Origin: an uncultured Francisellaceae bacterium
Lineage (GTDB): Bacteria; Pseudomonadota; Gammaproteobacteria; Francisellales; CACEW01
Length of the DNA: 35,653 nucleotides
Direction of reading: 5' to 3'
Assembly (NCBI GenBank): GCA_905612315.1
Contig: CAJQSL010000050.1
Coordinates: 1 to 35,653 of the forward strand
A program made the translations under genes and the position numbers. Positions 24,496-33,953 of this stretch are shown here, one piece after another (the stretch's first letter is position 1; every line of letters begins with the position of its first letter). The notes beneath the pieces are model-generated. The model was given only the letters and a program-made list of their open reading frames with translations. It was not told where the DNA came from and searched no databases.

Positions 24496-25650
24496 CTAAA
24501 TCCTAATCGGCATCACAACATATTGCGTTGATGCATCCGCATCTTGCTGAATCAGCGCACTGCCTTGCTCATTCTCTAAAGTAAGTTTGAAGCAATCTTC
24601 AGATAAAACTCCTAATATTTCATTAAGATAACGAATATTAAAACCAATTTTAACGTCTTTTCCGGTATAATCTACCGGGATTTTAGCATGTGCGACTTCT
24701 TGCTCAGGGTTATAGGTTTGTAAAACCATCTCAGGGTTTGACTCTTTTAGCTCAAATAAAACCCCGTTATATTGCTCATTCGCTAAAATAGATACTGAGT
24801 TTAATGCTTGTTTAAAAGTTTCTTTACGAGCGCTTAGCTCATAAGGGCCTTGATTAGGTATAACTCTTTTATAATCTGGATACTGTCCTTCTAATAATTT
24901 CGCAGTAAAAACAATATGTTGCAGACGAAACTGAATATGGTTTTTAGAAAACAAAACCTTGACATTGTCAGGCACTTGGTCGAGCAATCTCATAAGCTCA
25001 ACAACAGCTTTTCTTGGTAAAATTATTCTAACATGAGAGTTGTTTTCAAAAACCTTATTATCCCCATATTCTGGAGTTTTTTCTAATAATAACTTGGTTA
25101 ATGCAAGCCTATGGCCATCAGTCGCCACAAAAGTTAACTCTTGTTTGATAAGCTCAAGTAAAAGGCCGTTCAGAAAATATCTAACATCTTGATAACCCAT
25201 TGAAAAATGTACTTTTTTAAGTGCTGACAATAATGCTTCTTGCGGGATATTACAACTTCCGCCCTGAATATCTAATTTTAAATTTGGGAATTGATCATCA
25301 GCTAAGCAAGATAAAACAAATCTACTACCACCAGCAACTATCTTCATTTTCATTTTTTCTGAATTAAAACAAAAGTGTAGAACAGATCCGGCTGGCATAT
25401 TGCGGCAAATCTCTAATAGTTTTTTGGCTGAAACTGTAGTTTTGTTGACTTTATCAATCGAATTAATTTTATCAGGAGTTATTGTAAATATGGCTTCAAT
25501 TTCCGTATCAGTAGCAATAACTGTAAGTTGATTTTCTTTTAGCTCTAATAATACGTTTGCTAACACCGGCATGGTTTGCTTTCGCTCAACAATACCAAAA
25601 CAAGATTGTAATACTTTTAATAAGTCATCACGTTTAACTAAAAAATCCAC
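24496..25650 (-). CDS. dnaN: DNA polymerase III beta subunit (sliding clamp)
   Basis: 384 aa from a GTG start at 25650, preceded by AGAGG. The three-domain clamp pattern is visible: MDFLVKRDDLLKVLQSC at the N-terminus, FVATDGHRLALTK in domain 2, and the typical C-terminus ending YVVMPIRI. The clamp encircles DNA and tethers Pol III, MutL and other partners through their clamp-binding motifs. It lies 39 bp downstream of dnaA in the same orientation. recF, which commonly follows dnaN, is absent; repeats and rlmE are found instead. Confidence 0.96.
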   Translation of the reverse strand: MDFLVKRDDLLKVLQSCFGIVERKQTMPVLANVLLELKENQLTVIATDTEIEAIFTITPDKINSIDKVNKTTVSAKKLLEICRNMPAGSVLHFCFNSEKMKMKIVAGGSRFVLSCLADDQFPNLKLDIQGGSCNIPQEALLSALKKVHFSMGYQDVRYFLNGLLLELIKQELTFVATDGHRLALTKLLLEKTPEYGDNKVFENNSHVRIILPRKAVVELMRLLDQVPDNVKVLFSKNHIQFRLQHIVFTAKLLEGQYPDYKRVIPNQGPYELSARKETFKQALNSVSILANEQYNGVLFELKESNPEMVLQTYNPEQEVAHAKIPVDYTGKDVKIGFNIRYLNEILGVLSEDCFKLTLENEQGSALIQQDADASTQYVVMPIRI

Positions 25651-25689
25651 GAAAATAAGCCTCTTTTAAATTAATAAAGTTTATATTTT

Positions 25690-27210
25690 TTAAGTTGATA
25701 AAATTCGAAGTAAATTGGTGTAATCCTGCGTTATATCAGGTTTAGATTTTCTAAATTCTTTAATAACTTTACAAGCATGCACCACTGTTGAATGATCACG
25801 ACCGCCAAAAGCTTCGCCAATTTCAGGATAACTATGACTAGTTAACTCTTTTGCTAAAGCCATTGCTATTTGTCTTGGTCTTGCAAATGATCTAGTACGG
25901 CTTTTTGAATTTAAATCCGCAACTTTTATTTTAAAATACTCTGCTACGGTTTTTTTGATATTATCTAAAGTAATTAATTTATCATGTAAAGATATTAAAT
26001 CTTTTAGAGCTTCTTTGACAAACTCAATGGTTATGGCTTTGCCAGTAAAGCTAGCATGAGCAATAACTTTTTTAAGAGCGCCCTCTAGCTCTCTAACGTT
26101 TGATCTTATTCTTTTTGCGATAAAAAAGGCTACTTCATGCTGCAATTGTATGTTTGAACTAGAAGCTTTATTCATAAGAATGGCAACTCTGGTTTCCAGC
26201 TCAGGCGGCTCAATCGCAACTGTAAGGCCCCAACCAAATCTTGATTTTAATCGCTCCTCCAAACCATTTAACTCTTTTGGATAACGATCACAAGTTAAAA
26301 TAACTTGCTGATGTCCTTCTAATAACGCATTAAATGTATGAAAAAACTCTTCTTGTGATCTGTCTTTATGTGCAAAAAATTGGATATCATCAATAAGCAA
26401 AGCATCGACTGATCTGTAATATTTTTTAAAAGAATCAATCGCATTAGTTTGTAAAGCTTTTACCATGTCAGCTACAAATCTTTCTGAATGTAAATAAACA
26501 ACTTTTGCATCTGGTTTGTTAGCAACAATTCCGTTACCAATGGCGTGCATTAAGTGAGTTTTTCCTAAACCAACGCCTCCGTATAAGAATAAGGGGTTAT
26601 ATGCGGTTCCTGGATTTTCACAAACTTGTTTAGCAGCAGCTTTTGCCAATTGGTTAGATTTACCCTCAACAAAGGTGTTAAATGTAAATAATTTATTAAG
26701 ACCGTTTGAGTGACTAAAAATTGATTCATCCATGTTATTTTCAACTCTAATATTAGAATTAAAGTTCGTATTTGGTTTTGTATACCCAGAATTAAAATTA
26801 TTAGCATTTGATCTATTAAATTCGGGTGTCTGCGTTTGCTTTAAATTAACCATATTTACTGGAGCACCTGCAGATATAGAAGGGGTGAGCGATTTTCCAA
26901 CTAAAATTTTAATTTCTGAAAAATTTACTGAGTGCAATTTAAGTTGTTCTTTCATAATTGGCAGATAATTTTGCTCCACCCATTTTTTAACCCAAACATT
27001 ATTCGCATAAAAGGTAATAGTTTTACCAGAGAAGTTTACATCAAGCGGATTAATCCATCGTAAAAATAATTGTTCTCCTTTTTCACCCCCAAAATCATTT
27101 ACAAATTTACGTTTTATATTTTGCTTACAATCAGCCCAAGTAGACGGAAAATCAACATTTGTAGCAATCTTATTTGAACCAATTGATTCAATAACTTCAT
27201 CAAAACTCAT
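25690..27210 (-). CDS. dnaA: chromosomal replication initiator DnaA
   Basis: 506 aa. Domain I spans about 1-105, then an Asn-rich linker (about 120-160, with [16 protein letters not shown]). The AAA+ domain has Walker [10 protein letters not shown] (211-219) and Walker [11 protein letters not shown]. Domain IV has [15 protein letters not shown] and the DNA-binding signature [13 protein letters not shown]. DnaA-ATP binds the DnaA boxes at the origin, melts the AT-rich element and loads DnaB. The promoter region contains several candidate DnaA boxes, consistent with autoregulation. It is transcribed away from oriC. Confidence 0.97.
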   Translation of the reverse strand: MSFDEVIESIGSNKIATNVDFPSTWADCKQNIKRKFVNDFGGEKGEQLFLRWINPLDVNFSGKTITFYANNVWVKKWVEQNYLPIMKEQLKLHSVNFSEIKILVGKSLTPSISAGAPVNMVNLKQTQTPEFNRSNANNFNSGYTKPNTNFNSNIRVENNMDESIFSHSNGLNKLFTFNTFVEGKSNQLAKAAAKQVCENPGTAYNPLFLYGGVGLGKTHLMHAIGNGIVANKPDAKVVYLHSERFVADMVKALQTNAIDSFKKYYRSVDALLIDDIQFFAHKDRSQEEFFHTFNALLEGHQQVILTCDRYPKELNGLEERLKSRFGWGLTVAIEPPELETRVAILMNKASSSNIQLQHEVAFFIAKRIRSNVRELEGALKKVIAHASFTGKAITIEFVKEALKDLISLHDKLITLDNIKKTVAEYFKIKVADLNSKSRTRSFARPRQIAMALAKELTSHSYPEIGEAFGGRDHSTVVHACKVIKEFRKSKPDITQDYTNLLRILST

Positions 27211-27740
27211 GACTTAACACTCAAATAATTATTTTTAATAGCGATAAAATTGTGGATAAATGCCCAGCACTCTAACTATAAAAGGTTACTCACAAATTAT
27301 TCTATTAGCAAGCCATAATTTTATCCCCCTGTGGGGAAGTTTGTGTATAATCAGTGGAAAATCATGGTAAAAGATGTGTGTTCCTTGGTGATAGTTATTT
27401 GTAAGGGTTATCAACAGTTTTTTTATCAACAGCCCATAAACCACTTAAACAGTTGATAACCACAAACTTAAACCAAGCCTATCTTATTGATAAACATTAA
27501 GAATAAGCTCTTACCCACAGGTTTTGGAGCCCTTAATAATAATAATAATATTAAATATATAAAGAATTAATTATAGTAATTAGCTCGGTTGGTTTTTCTC
27601 TTTTAAACAATAAATTCTTATTAATTTGAGATTTTTTAAATTCTGATATCTTGAATATTAAGAAAATTATGTTGATATCCTCTTTGTTCTTAATAAATTT
27701 TGATTTTAATTGTTATCAAAACTACGAGACAACGGGTCTG
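27211..27740. other. probable chromosomal replication origin oriC
   Basis: The gap between dnaA and rpmH holds a perfect DnaA box on the minus strand (27251-27259) and near-consensus boxes at 27342-27350 (minus, TTATACACA), 27408-27416 and 27423-27431 (TTATCAACA), 27451-27459 (minus, TTATCAACT) and 27511-27519 (TTACCCACA). A very AT-rich stretch with AAT units, 27535-27720, is a good unwinding element. TCCCC (27324-27328) and GGGGA (27333-27337) form a small hairpin. The location is the standard one for many gammaproteobacteria. Confidence 0.8.
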
Positions 27741-27806
27741 TAGTGGTAGGTATGCATATGAAAAACAACAACTTTTACATTGATACTGTTTTGAGCTTTA
27801 GATATA

Positions 27807-27835
27807 TTGACTTTCGGCTAAATCCAAGAGATAAT
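27807..27835 (+). promoter_or_regulatory. sigma-70 promoter for rpmH
   Basis: TTGACT (27807-27812) is separated by 17 bp from GATAAT (27830-27835), a near-ideal vegetative promoter. The leader to rpmH would be about 45 nt. Confidence 0.7.
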
Positions 27836-27888
27836 GTGCGCAATTTCTAGCGATATTTTAATTTTGATACTTATATTGAGGTAATTTT

Positions 27889-28023
27889 ATGAAACGGACA
27901 TATCAGCCAAGTAATGTTAAAAGAAAACGCGTTCATGGTTTTCGAGCTAGAATGGCAACCAAAGGCGGGAGGCTTGTTTTAAATCGCCGTCGAGCTAAAG
28001 GCCGCGTTCGTCTAGCTGTTTAA
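27889..28023 (+). CDS. rpmH: 50S ribosomal protein L34
   Basis: A 44-aa basic protein beginning [18 protein letters not shown] and ending [12 protein letters not shown], the normal L34 sequence and length. GAGG sits 7 nt before the ATG. L34 is a small rRNA-binding protein of the large subunit. It leads the rpmH-rnpA-yidD-yidC-mnmE cluster next to oriC and follows a strong promoter. Confidence 0.97.
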   Translation: MKRTYQPSNVKRKRVHGFRARMATKGGRLVLNRRRAKGRVRLAV

Positions 28024-28052
28024 TTTTTTAAATATATAATTAAGCTAAAATA

Positions 28053-28445
28053 TTGACAGACTCTTCTTCTTCTTCCTTTTCTTTTTCTCGTTCTGATTTC
28101 AGAATGAGTACATCAATGCATAAAAAAATATTAGCAAATGGATTTAAGTTTAGATTTGAAAATATTTATATTTATATCTTGCCGCTAGAAAATAAGCTAA
28201 AAGAAGAATCAACTTCTTCCCAGAGCTACTTATCAATTAATATAACTAAAAAAGCATTTCCCAAAGCTGTAGCTAGAAATAAAATAAAAAGAAGGCTTAT
28301 CGAGTATTTTAGATTAAATAGATTTTGGATAGATAAATATCATATTTTTGTTCGAGTCACCCAAAGCAAGAATTCCAAACCTTTTGATATTATGCAATTT
28401 GATAAAGATTTTAAAAGCATTGAGGTTTTAAATGCTAAAAATTAA
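28053..28445 (+). CDS. rnpA: ribonuclease P protein component
   Basis: 130 aa if started at the TTG at 28053. The family begins with an F-x-R-S-x-R-type segment, here SFSRSDFRMSTSMHKKI, which lies before the first ATG (28104) and supports the upstream start. The signature ARNKIKRRLIEYFR is intact. The protein assists the RNase P RNA in trimming tRNA 5' ends. The N-terminus has an unusual Ser/Phe-rich stretch from a TCT/TTC-rich DNA tract. The 3' end overlaps yidD by 14 bp. Confidence 0.9.
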   Translation: MTDSSSSSFSFSRSDFRMSTSMHKKILANGFKFRFENIYIYILPLENKLKEESTSSQSYLSINITKKAFPKAVARNKIKRRLIEYFRLNRFWIDKYHIFVRVTQSKNSKPFDIMQFDKDFKSIEVLNAKN

Positions 28446-28701
28446 AAAATATTTAATTTGTCCTCTTAAATTTATTTTCTATTTTTTAATAATTATTTAC
28501 CAAAAAACCATTTCTAGGATATTATTACCCAGATGCAGATTTTACCCTTCTTGCTCTGAGTATGGTAAAGTTGTACTTTTAAACTTGCCATTACATATTG
28601 CCTTGTGGCTTATTGTAAAAAGGTTGGTAAAATGTCATCCATGGAATTGCGGCGGTATTGATGAGCCACCGATTAAAGCAAACAAAAATATCAAATTATG
28701 A
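28432..28701 (+). CDS. yidD: membrane protein insertion efficiency factor YidD
   Basis: 89 aa. YQKTISRILLPRCRFYPSCSEY and the later CHPWNCGGIDEPP are the diagnostic blocks, giving four conserved cysteines. The N-terminus is an amphipathic or membrane-associated helix. YidD aids YidC-dependent insertion of inner-membrane proteins. Its start lies inside rnpA, the usual overlap. Confidence 0.94.
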   Translation: MLKIKKYLICPLKFIFYFLIIIYQKTISRILLPRCRFYPSCSEYGKVVLLNLPLHIALWLIVKRLVKCHPWNCGGIDEPPIKANKNIKL

Positions 28702-28728
28702 TTTATTGAAAATATTGGAATATAAAAC

Positions 28729-30411
28729 ATGAAATTATCCGTATTAAGAAACATTCTTTTAGTTTTAATGGTATGCGTGTTGGTTTATTTATGGGGGCAG
28801 TGGGATGCTACTCATAAAAAAAACGCAACCAACAGCTCAAATCAAGGCACTTCTGCTTTAGATAAAAGCAACAAGACTAAAGCATCTTTTGGGCCACCAG
28901 TATCAACACCAACTAATGCAAAAACAACAACTTTCAGCAAACAAACAGCGCCGCCTTTAAATAAAAAATTATCAGCAGATATTGGTGATTTTATTAAAGT
29001 AAACACAAATCAAGTCTCTGCGAAAATAAGTTTATTAGGAGGTAATTTAGCTAGTTTAGCTTTAATTAAATATCCTTTATCGTTACAAAACAAAACGCCT
29101 TTTTCTTTGTTAGATGATAATCCTAATAAGCTAGATTATCAGGCTATAAGTGGGTTATTAGGCGATGATATCCCTAATCCAATCCCATTTAAAACCATGC
29201 AACAAACATATCAAATGCAAGCCGGTCAAAAAGATTTAAACGTAGATTTGTCTTGGCAAAATAACAAATTTAAAATTACTAAAACTTATATCTTCAATAA
29301 TTCTGATTACTCAGTGAAAGTTTTATATAAAATTACAAACTTAACCAAAAACAACTTGGCGACTAGGTTTTATGGGCAGTTTAACCAAACAGAACAGATT
29401 CATAAAAAGAGTTTGCTTTCTAGTTACACAAGTTTTATTGGAGCTGTTTTATCTACCAAAGATAATCATTATCAAAAACAAACCTTCAAAAAAATGGCTG
29501 AAAGCCCCATAAATATCCATAGCGTTGGTGGATGGGCTGCAATGATACAACATTATTTTGTGACAGCTTGGGTGCCTGATCAAAAAGCCCAAAACCAATA
29601 CTATACACAATCATCAGGCGGGAATGACCCGACCTATACTGCTGGGGTTGCCAGCCCAGATGTTACAATTAAAGCTGGCGAAACAAAAACTTTAAGCGCA
29701 ACGCTATTTGCAGGCCCTGCGATATCATCCCAGCTTGAGAAACTTGCGCCAAATTTAGATTTAACGGTTGATTATGGCTGGTTATGGTTTATTGGTAAAA
29801 TTCTATTTTGGATTTTAACATTCTTTCACAAACTAGTTCTCAACTGGGGCTGGTCGATCATACTTTTAACTTTATTGATTAAGATGGTTTTTTGGCCATT
29901 ATCTGCTAAAAGTTATGGATCAATGGCCAAGATGCGAATATTACAACCGCAAATAGAAGTTCTTAAAAAGCAATTTGGTGATGATAAAGCAGGCTTTAGT
30001 AAAGCTATGATGGGCTTATATCAAAAAGAAAAGGCCAATCCTTTAGGTGGATGTTTGCCAATGATTGTGCAAATTCCAGTATTTATTGCTTTGTATTGGG
30101 TTTTGATGGAAAGTGTGCAGCTTCGCCAGGCGCCGTTTATCTTTTGGATTCATGATTTATCAGTGAAAGATCCATACTTTATTTTGCCAGTTTTAATGGG
30201 GATTTCTATGTTTGTGCAACAACGCATGAATCCGCCGCCACCAGATCCAACTCAAGCTAAAATAATGATGTTTTTACCAGTGTTTTTTACATTTATTTTC
30301 TTAAGTTTCGCTTCAGGCCTGGTTTTATATTGGCTAGTAAATAATTGCTTTAGTGTCGCGCAGCAATATTATGTATTACAAAAACATTTGAAGAAAAAAG
30401 CCAGAAACTAA
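28729..30411 (+). CDS. yidC: membrane protein insertase YidC
   Basis: 560 aa, gammaproteobacterial type. An N-terminal membrane segment (ILLVLMVCVLVYLWGQW) is followed by a Ser/Thr/Asn/Lys-rich linker, a large periplasmic domain (about 80-340) and the five-helix insertase domain from about 350, with NPLGGCLPMIVQIPVFIALY and a C-terminal hydrophobic pair ending in a basic tail. It inserts inner-membrane proteins alone or with SecYEG. mnmE begins 18 bp downstream of its stop. Confidence 0.95.
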   Translation: MKLSVLRNILLVLMVCVLVYLWGQWDATHKKNATNSSNQGTSALDKSNKTKASFGPPVSTPTNAKTTTFSKQTAPPLNKKLSADIGDFIKVNTNQVSAKISLLGGNLASLALIKYPLSLQNKTPFSLLDDNPNKLDYQAISGLLGDDIPNPIPFKTMQQTYQMQAGQKDLNVDLSWQNNKFKITKTYIFNNSDYSVKVLYKITNLTKNNLATRFYGQFNQTEQIHKKSLLSSYTSFIGAVLSTKDNHYQKQTFKKMAESPINIHSVGGWAAMIQHYFVTAWVPDQKAQNQYYTQSSGGNDPTYTAGVASPDVTIKAGETKTLSATLFAGPAISSQLEKLAPNLDLTVDYGWLWFIGKILFWILTFFHKLVLNWGWSIILLTLLIKMVFWPLSAKSYGSMAKMRILQPQIEVLKKQFGDDKAGFSKAMMGLYQKEKANPLGGCLPMIVQIPVFIALYWVLMESVQLRQAPFIFWIHDLSVKDPYFILPVLMGISMFVQQRMNPPPPDPTQAKIMMFLPVFFTFIFLSFASGLVLYWLVNNCFSVAQQYYVLQKHLKKKARN

Positions 30412-30429
30412 AGTATGGAGACAAATTTA

Positions 30430-32064
30430 ATGCAAAAGGATTTGATTAGCTCCAAAGATTATCTTGAAGATACCATCATCGCTCAGGCCACACCAATTGG
30501 CTCTGGCGGTGTTGGAATTGTTCGAGTTTCTGGTCCATGTGCTAAATTTATAGCCTCTAAAATTTGTGCAAATATTTGTCATGGCAAAAATAAAGATATA
30601 AAACCCGATATAAAACCACGATTTGCTTATTATGGTGATTTTATAGATCCGAATAACTCTGATAAAACTTTAGATCAAGGCATCGCAATCTACTTTAAAG
30701 GCCCTAATTCTTTCACAGGAGAAGATATTTTAGAGTTGCAAGGCCATGGTGGTCAGGTAGTAATATCTATGCTTATAAAAGCTATTTTAAGCCTAGATTC
30801 ACAGATTAATAAAAATAAATTAGGTAAAATTAGATTAGCAAAGGCAGGGGAGTTTAGTGAGCGAGCTTATTTAAATAACAAAATGGATTTGACTCAAGCT
30901 GAGGCTATTTGTGATTTAATCAATGCGCAATCAGAAGCTGCGGCAAAAGGTGCGCTTAATTCGATGCAAGGGGTGTTTTCTAAAAAAGTTCATGAGTTAT
31001 TAGAAAATTTGATAAAGCTAAGAGTTTATGTCGAAGCTGCGATAGATTTCCCTGAGGAAGAGGTAGATTTTCTAGCTGACAAGCAAATAACCGATAAGCT
31101 TGTGGATTTAGTGTCAAAGTTAAAAAAGTTGCTTAGAGAGGCTAAAAGCGGCAAGTTGTTGCAAGATGGATTTAATATTGTTTTGGTGGGGTTACCTAAC
31201 GCTGGAAAATCAAGTTTACTTAATGCCCTAGCCGGGGATGATTTAGCAATTGTGACAGACATAGCCGGCACCACAAGGGATGTCATGCGCCAAGCTATTA
31301 ACTTGGATGGAGTTCCATTACATATTTTTGATACAGCAGGAATTCAAAAAACAGATGACCCAGTTGAAAAAGAGGGAATCAAACGCGCCAAAGAGGCAAT
31401 TTCAAAAGCTGATTTGATTTTAGTTTTATCTGATAGTTTTGAATTATTAAACAAACCCAAAAACAAAGACTTATTAGATAATTTAATCAACAACTTATCC
31501 AGCAATTTACCCAATAAGTTAACCAATAAGTTAACCAATAATTTACCTAGCAATTTATCCAGCAATTTATCCGAAGATTTATTAATAACTTTAGCAAATA
31601 AATTAGAAGCTGATATAAAATCACATCCAGAATTTGATTTTTTAAAACAAAAAAAAGACGTTATTTGGGCGCATAATAAAATAGATTTATTAATAAAAAA
31701 AGATTCAGATGCTATAGTTTTATCAAACGATAATAATAATTTATTAAAAGATAAAAGCCACATTTTCATAAGCATAGAAAAAAATATTGGTTTAGAAAAC
31801 CTCAAAAATATGTTAGTTAAATCTCTAGGTGTAAGAAAAATTACCGAAGGGCAATTTGCGGCAAGGCAAAGGCACATCGAAGCATTAACTAAAGCTTTAA
31901 AATCAATAACAGAAGGCTTTGAGCAGTTAAAAGAGCATAAAGCTGGCGAGCTTCTTGCTGAAGATTTATCTCAAGCACAAAAAGAGCTTGGCACCATAAC
32001 TGGCGCCTTTAGCTCGGATGATTTATTAGGAGAAATTTTCTCATCTTTTTGTATTGGGAAGTGA
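30430..32064 (+). CDS. mnmE: tRNA modification GTPase MnmE with an insertion in the G domain
   Basis: The ATG at 30430 is preferred because GGAG lies 9 nt before it; an in-frame ATG at 30415 has no ribosome site. The N-terminal folate-binding domain, helical domain and GTPase domain are all present: G1 GLPNAGKSS (about 254-262), G2 GTTRD, G3 DTAG and G4 NKID. The terminal CIGK carries the catalytic cysteine. Together with MnmG it installs the carboxymethylaminomethyl group on wobble uridine 34. Between G3 and G4 (about residues 338-392) is an extra Asn/Leu/Ser-rich repetitive segment, NLSSNLPNKLTNKLTNNLPS, absent from typical MnmE. Confidence 0.93.
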   Translation: MQKDLISSKDYLEDTIIAQATPIGSGGVGIVRVSGPCAKFIASKICANICHGKNKDIKPDIKPRFAYYGDFIDPNNSDKTLDQGIAIYFKGPNSFTGEDILELQGHGGQVVISMLIKAILSLDSQINKNKLGKIRLAKAGEFSERAYLNNKMDLTQAEAICDLINAQSEAAAKGALNSMQGVFSKKVHELLENLIKLRVYVEAAIDFPEEEVDFLADKQITDKLVDLVSKLKKLLREAKSGKLLQDGFNIVLVGLPNAGKSSLLNALAGDDLAIVTDIAGTTRDVMRQAINLDGVPLHIFDTAGIQKTDDPVEKEGIKRAKEAISKADLILVLSDSFELLNKPKNKDLLDNLINNLSSNLPNKLTNKLTNNLPSNLSSNLSEDLLITLANKLEADIKSHPEFDFLKQKKDVIWAHNKIDLLIKKDSDAIVLSNDNNNLLKDKSHIFISIEKNIGLENLKNMLVKSLGVRKITEGQFAARQRHIEALTKALKSITEGFEQLKEHKAGELLAEDLSQAQKELGTITGAFSSDDLLGEIFSSFCIGK

Positions 32065-32170
32065 GGTTTTTTTGCCTTCCAGTTTGTCGTTATGAGTGGT
32101 CTTTGTTGCGCGGTATCTTTTTTTAAGAAAATAATAAGCCTACCCACAAGGAAAAACAATTACCCACCGC

Positions 32171-32290
32171 CGTCGTTGCGAACGAGCCGTAGGCGAGTGT
32201 GGCAATCTGGTGCCCGACGCTGATATTATAACCCTCTTAGCAACTGGAAGGAGATTGCCACGTCACTTCGTTCCTCGTAACGACTTGTTG
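32171..32290. repeat. two R1 repeats downstream of mnmE
   Basis: 32172-32209 (GTCGTTGCGAACGAGCC to GTGTGGCAATCTGG) and 32250-32285 (GGAGATTGCCACGTCAC to CTCGTAACGAC). The remainder of 32065-32454 is AT-rich with no gene recognised. Confidence 0.65.
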
Positions 32291-32454
32291 GTAATAATAA
32301 GTATAAAAATAAAACATAAAATACAAAAAAAAACTTACCCAAAAAAAAGACTCTATTCTTAATAAAGCCTTAATATTTTCATGGCTGAATACACATGTAA
32401 TTGTAATGTTGTTTTCAGTTAAAAAGATTTATTTAAAACTTAAGGAGAATGGGT

Positions 32455-33585
32455 GTGTCATATGGTCTTAGTAGATTCAGCGAGCCGGTAGCGGATACAC
32501 TAAAACGTCAGTGGACCTATCTACAGCAATCTGTAGTAAACCTAGCCCAGGACCTCAATATGACTTTTGAAGGTTCAGACGCCAAGAGAATAAAAAACAA
32601 CAAAGAGTCCAGAGGTACGGCATGGTCCCGATGCGATCAGATCGAGAGAGATCTCTGTAACCTGAAACACACGTACTGTGATATTAGCCGGAGTGACGAG
32701 ATCCGCGAATTTTATGCCTTGTACGTTATCAGCCGTTCTCAAGTACGCTGCCCTACTGTATTGATTGATGAGACTGCGGGTGCTATTCAACATCTTTATG
32801 AGTTAGCTGTCACGGCGACTGCCGGATGTTCGCGTAGCAAAGGCGGTAAAAAGAGGATGAATAGCCAGGAGCTGACCGAACTGTGCAGGAGTTTGGTGCA
32901 ATTGGCTAGTCAGAAGATAGCTGGTTTATGTCCATACAAACACTGGGGGAGCGGGCTGCGAAGAGATACCCGAGAAGGGTTAGAGGCCAGAGGCGCGGTC
33001 GCTGCCCATCAGAAGTGTAGTCTTGCTTTCGGTTCCGCCGCCGCCCGAAGTGAAAATCCTCTCGATACCCCACAAACCGCAATGTTTCACGCCGCAGATG
33101 TTCTCGCCAACATGGTCCTTTCTGACACGAAGGTTAGTCTAGCGGTGGGTGAAGTGGATTGCTATAAGGCGGGCCGAATTCCTCCAGACAAAGATGTGGG
33201 GAAATGGGCATTAAGTCTGAGTTATATCCGGTACGGACTTAAGGGTTTCTCCAGTTCGACGATAGAACATTGGCGCGAACCGCTGCTAGAGATGGTGGAC
33301 AGAACTATAAACAGGCTGGCCGATATTAAAGGAGACGACGGCGAAATAAATAAGCAAGTCGCGACCATTGCGACCGCATTTATCGTAGAACAAGTGCGTT
33401 CACTAAATCCCCGCTATAACACTATAGCACCTTATAATCGAATTATACTGTCAGGGAAGGCTTACAGATGCGGGCCGGACGGCAAGAAAGTATACGATCA
33501 GTGCTTCGATCAACTCCAGGAAAGGGAAATACGCAAAAAATCCGGAAATCTTCGGAGCTCGCCAGATCCACAGTTTTTGGGATAA
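32455..33585 (+). CDS. unknown G+C-rich orphan protein
   Basis: 376 aa from the GTG at 32455. An ATG two codons earlier (32449) sits only 1 nt after AAGGAG, whereas the GTG has a good 7-nt gap. I recognise no family. The protein is soluble-looking and helical, with scattered cysteines (residues near 62, 71, 77, 100 and others) but no clear metal motif or signal peptide. Base composition is striking: bases 33001-33060 contain 34 G/C of 60, against 17 of 60 in rnpA (28201-28260). Codon choice is broad, using CGG, CCG, GCG and CTG freely. It is likely acquired from elsewhere. Terminal sequence and neighbours (RT remnant) also suggest mobile DNA. Confidence 0.65.
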   Translation: MSYGLSRFSEPVADTLKRQWTYLQQSVVNLAQDLNMTFEGSDAKRIKNNKESRGTAWSRCDQIERDLCNLKHTYCDISRSDEIREFYALYVISRSQVRCPTVLIDETAGAIQHLYELAVTATAGCSRSKGGKKRMNSQELTELCRSLVQLASQKIAGLCPYKHWGSGLRRDTREGLEARGAVAAHQKCSLAFGSAAARSENPLDTPQTAMFHAADVLANMVLSDTKVSLAVGEVDCYKAGRIPPDKDVGKWALSLSYIRYGLKGFSSSTIEHWREPLLEMVDRTINRLADIKGDDGEINKQVATIATAFIVEQVRSLNPRYNTIAPYNRIILSGKAYRCGPDGKKVYDQCFDQLQEREIRKKSGNLRSSPDPQFLG

Positions 33586-33770
33586 TAAAGATGGTGTTCA
33601 ATGCGCCCAACTGTTAAGACACAATACTTAAACATACAGTTTCTTGTCACCGACCACGGATTATCCGCGTGGGCATAACCTGCAACCACAACCCAACGTT
33701 GCGCGACCTTTCCAACCAAATGCAACGCTCGGGATAAAATCCACCTAAAACCTACACCTCTTCAAAAAAA

Positions 33771-33824
33771 CCAACTATACTAAAAATCACTTTACACTAA
33801 AAATATAAGTTTAAATTTTAAACC
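33771..33824 (+). promoter_or_regulatory. conserved leader of RT element, copy B
   Basis: 54 nt directly before the remnant start, nearly identical to 35558-35611 (only a single base differs) and clearly related to 15879-15932 (minus strand). B and C also match for about 50 bp further upstream (from 33720). Confidence 0.65.
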
Positions 33825-33953
33825 ATGCTTAAAGTTAAAAACATAAAATTATATTTAAGCAAAAGATTTTGCGCACGCATGCTCCAGCGTATCTATTGGC
33901 AATATGTGCCACAAGCGGCATATGGCGAGAAATTTGCCAGTCGTTTGAACTAA
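33825..33953 (+). pseudogene. internally deleted reverse transcriptase remnant
   Basis: A 42-codon frame starting MLKVKNIKLYLSKR, matching RT residues 1-14, and continuing directly FCARMLQRIYWQYV then QAAYGEKFASRLN, matching RT residues 317-343. About 300 codons holding the whole catalytic core have been lost, yet the frame is kept to a stop right after the homology. A few residues are inserted or changed at the joint. It cannot have polymerase activity. The following stop is part of an inverted repeat (AACTAATCTG) at the rhuM end. Confidence 0.75.

Noticed and set aside
31344..31877. 177-aa antisense frame inside mnmE
   Set aside because: It is the mirror of the repetitive Asn/Leu/Ser insertion, giving a Leu/Lys-rich low-complexity translation; the sense strand is clearly MnmE.
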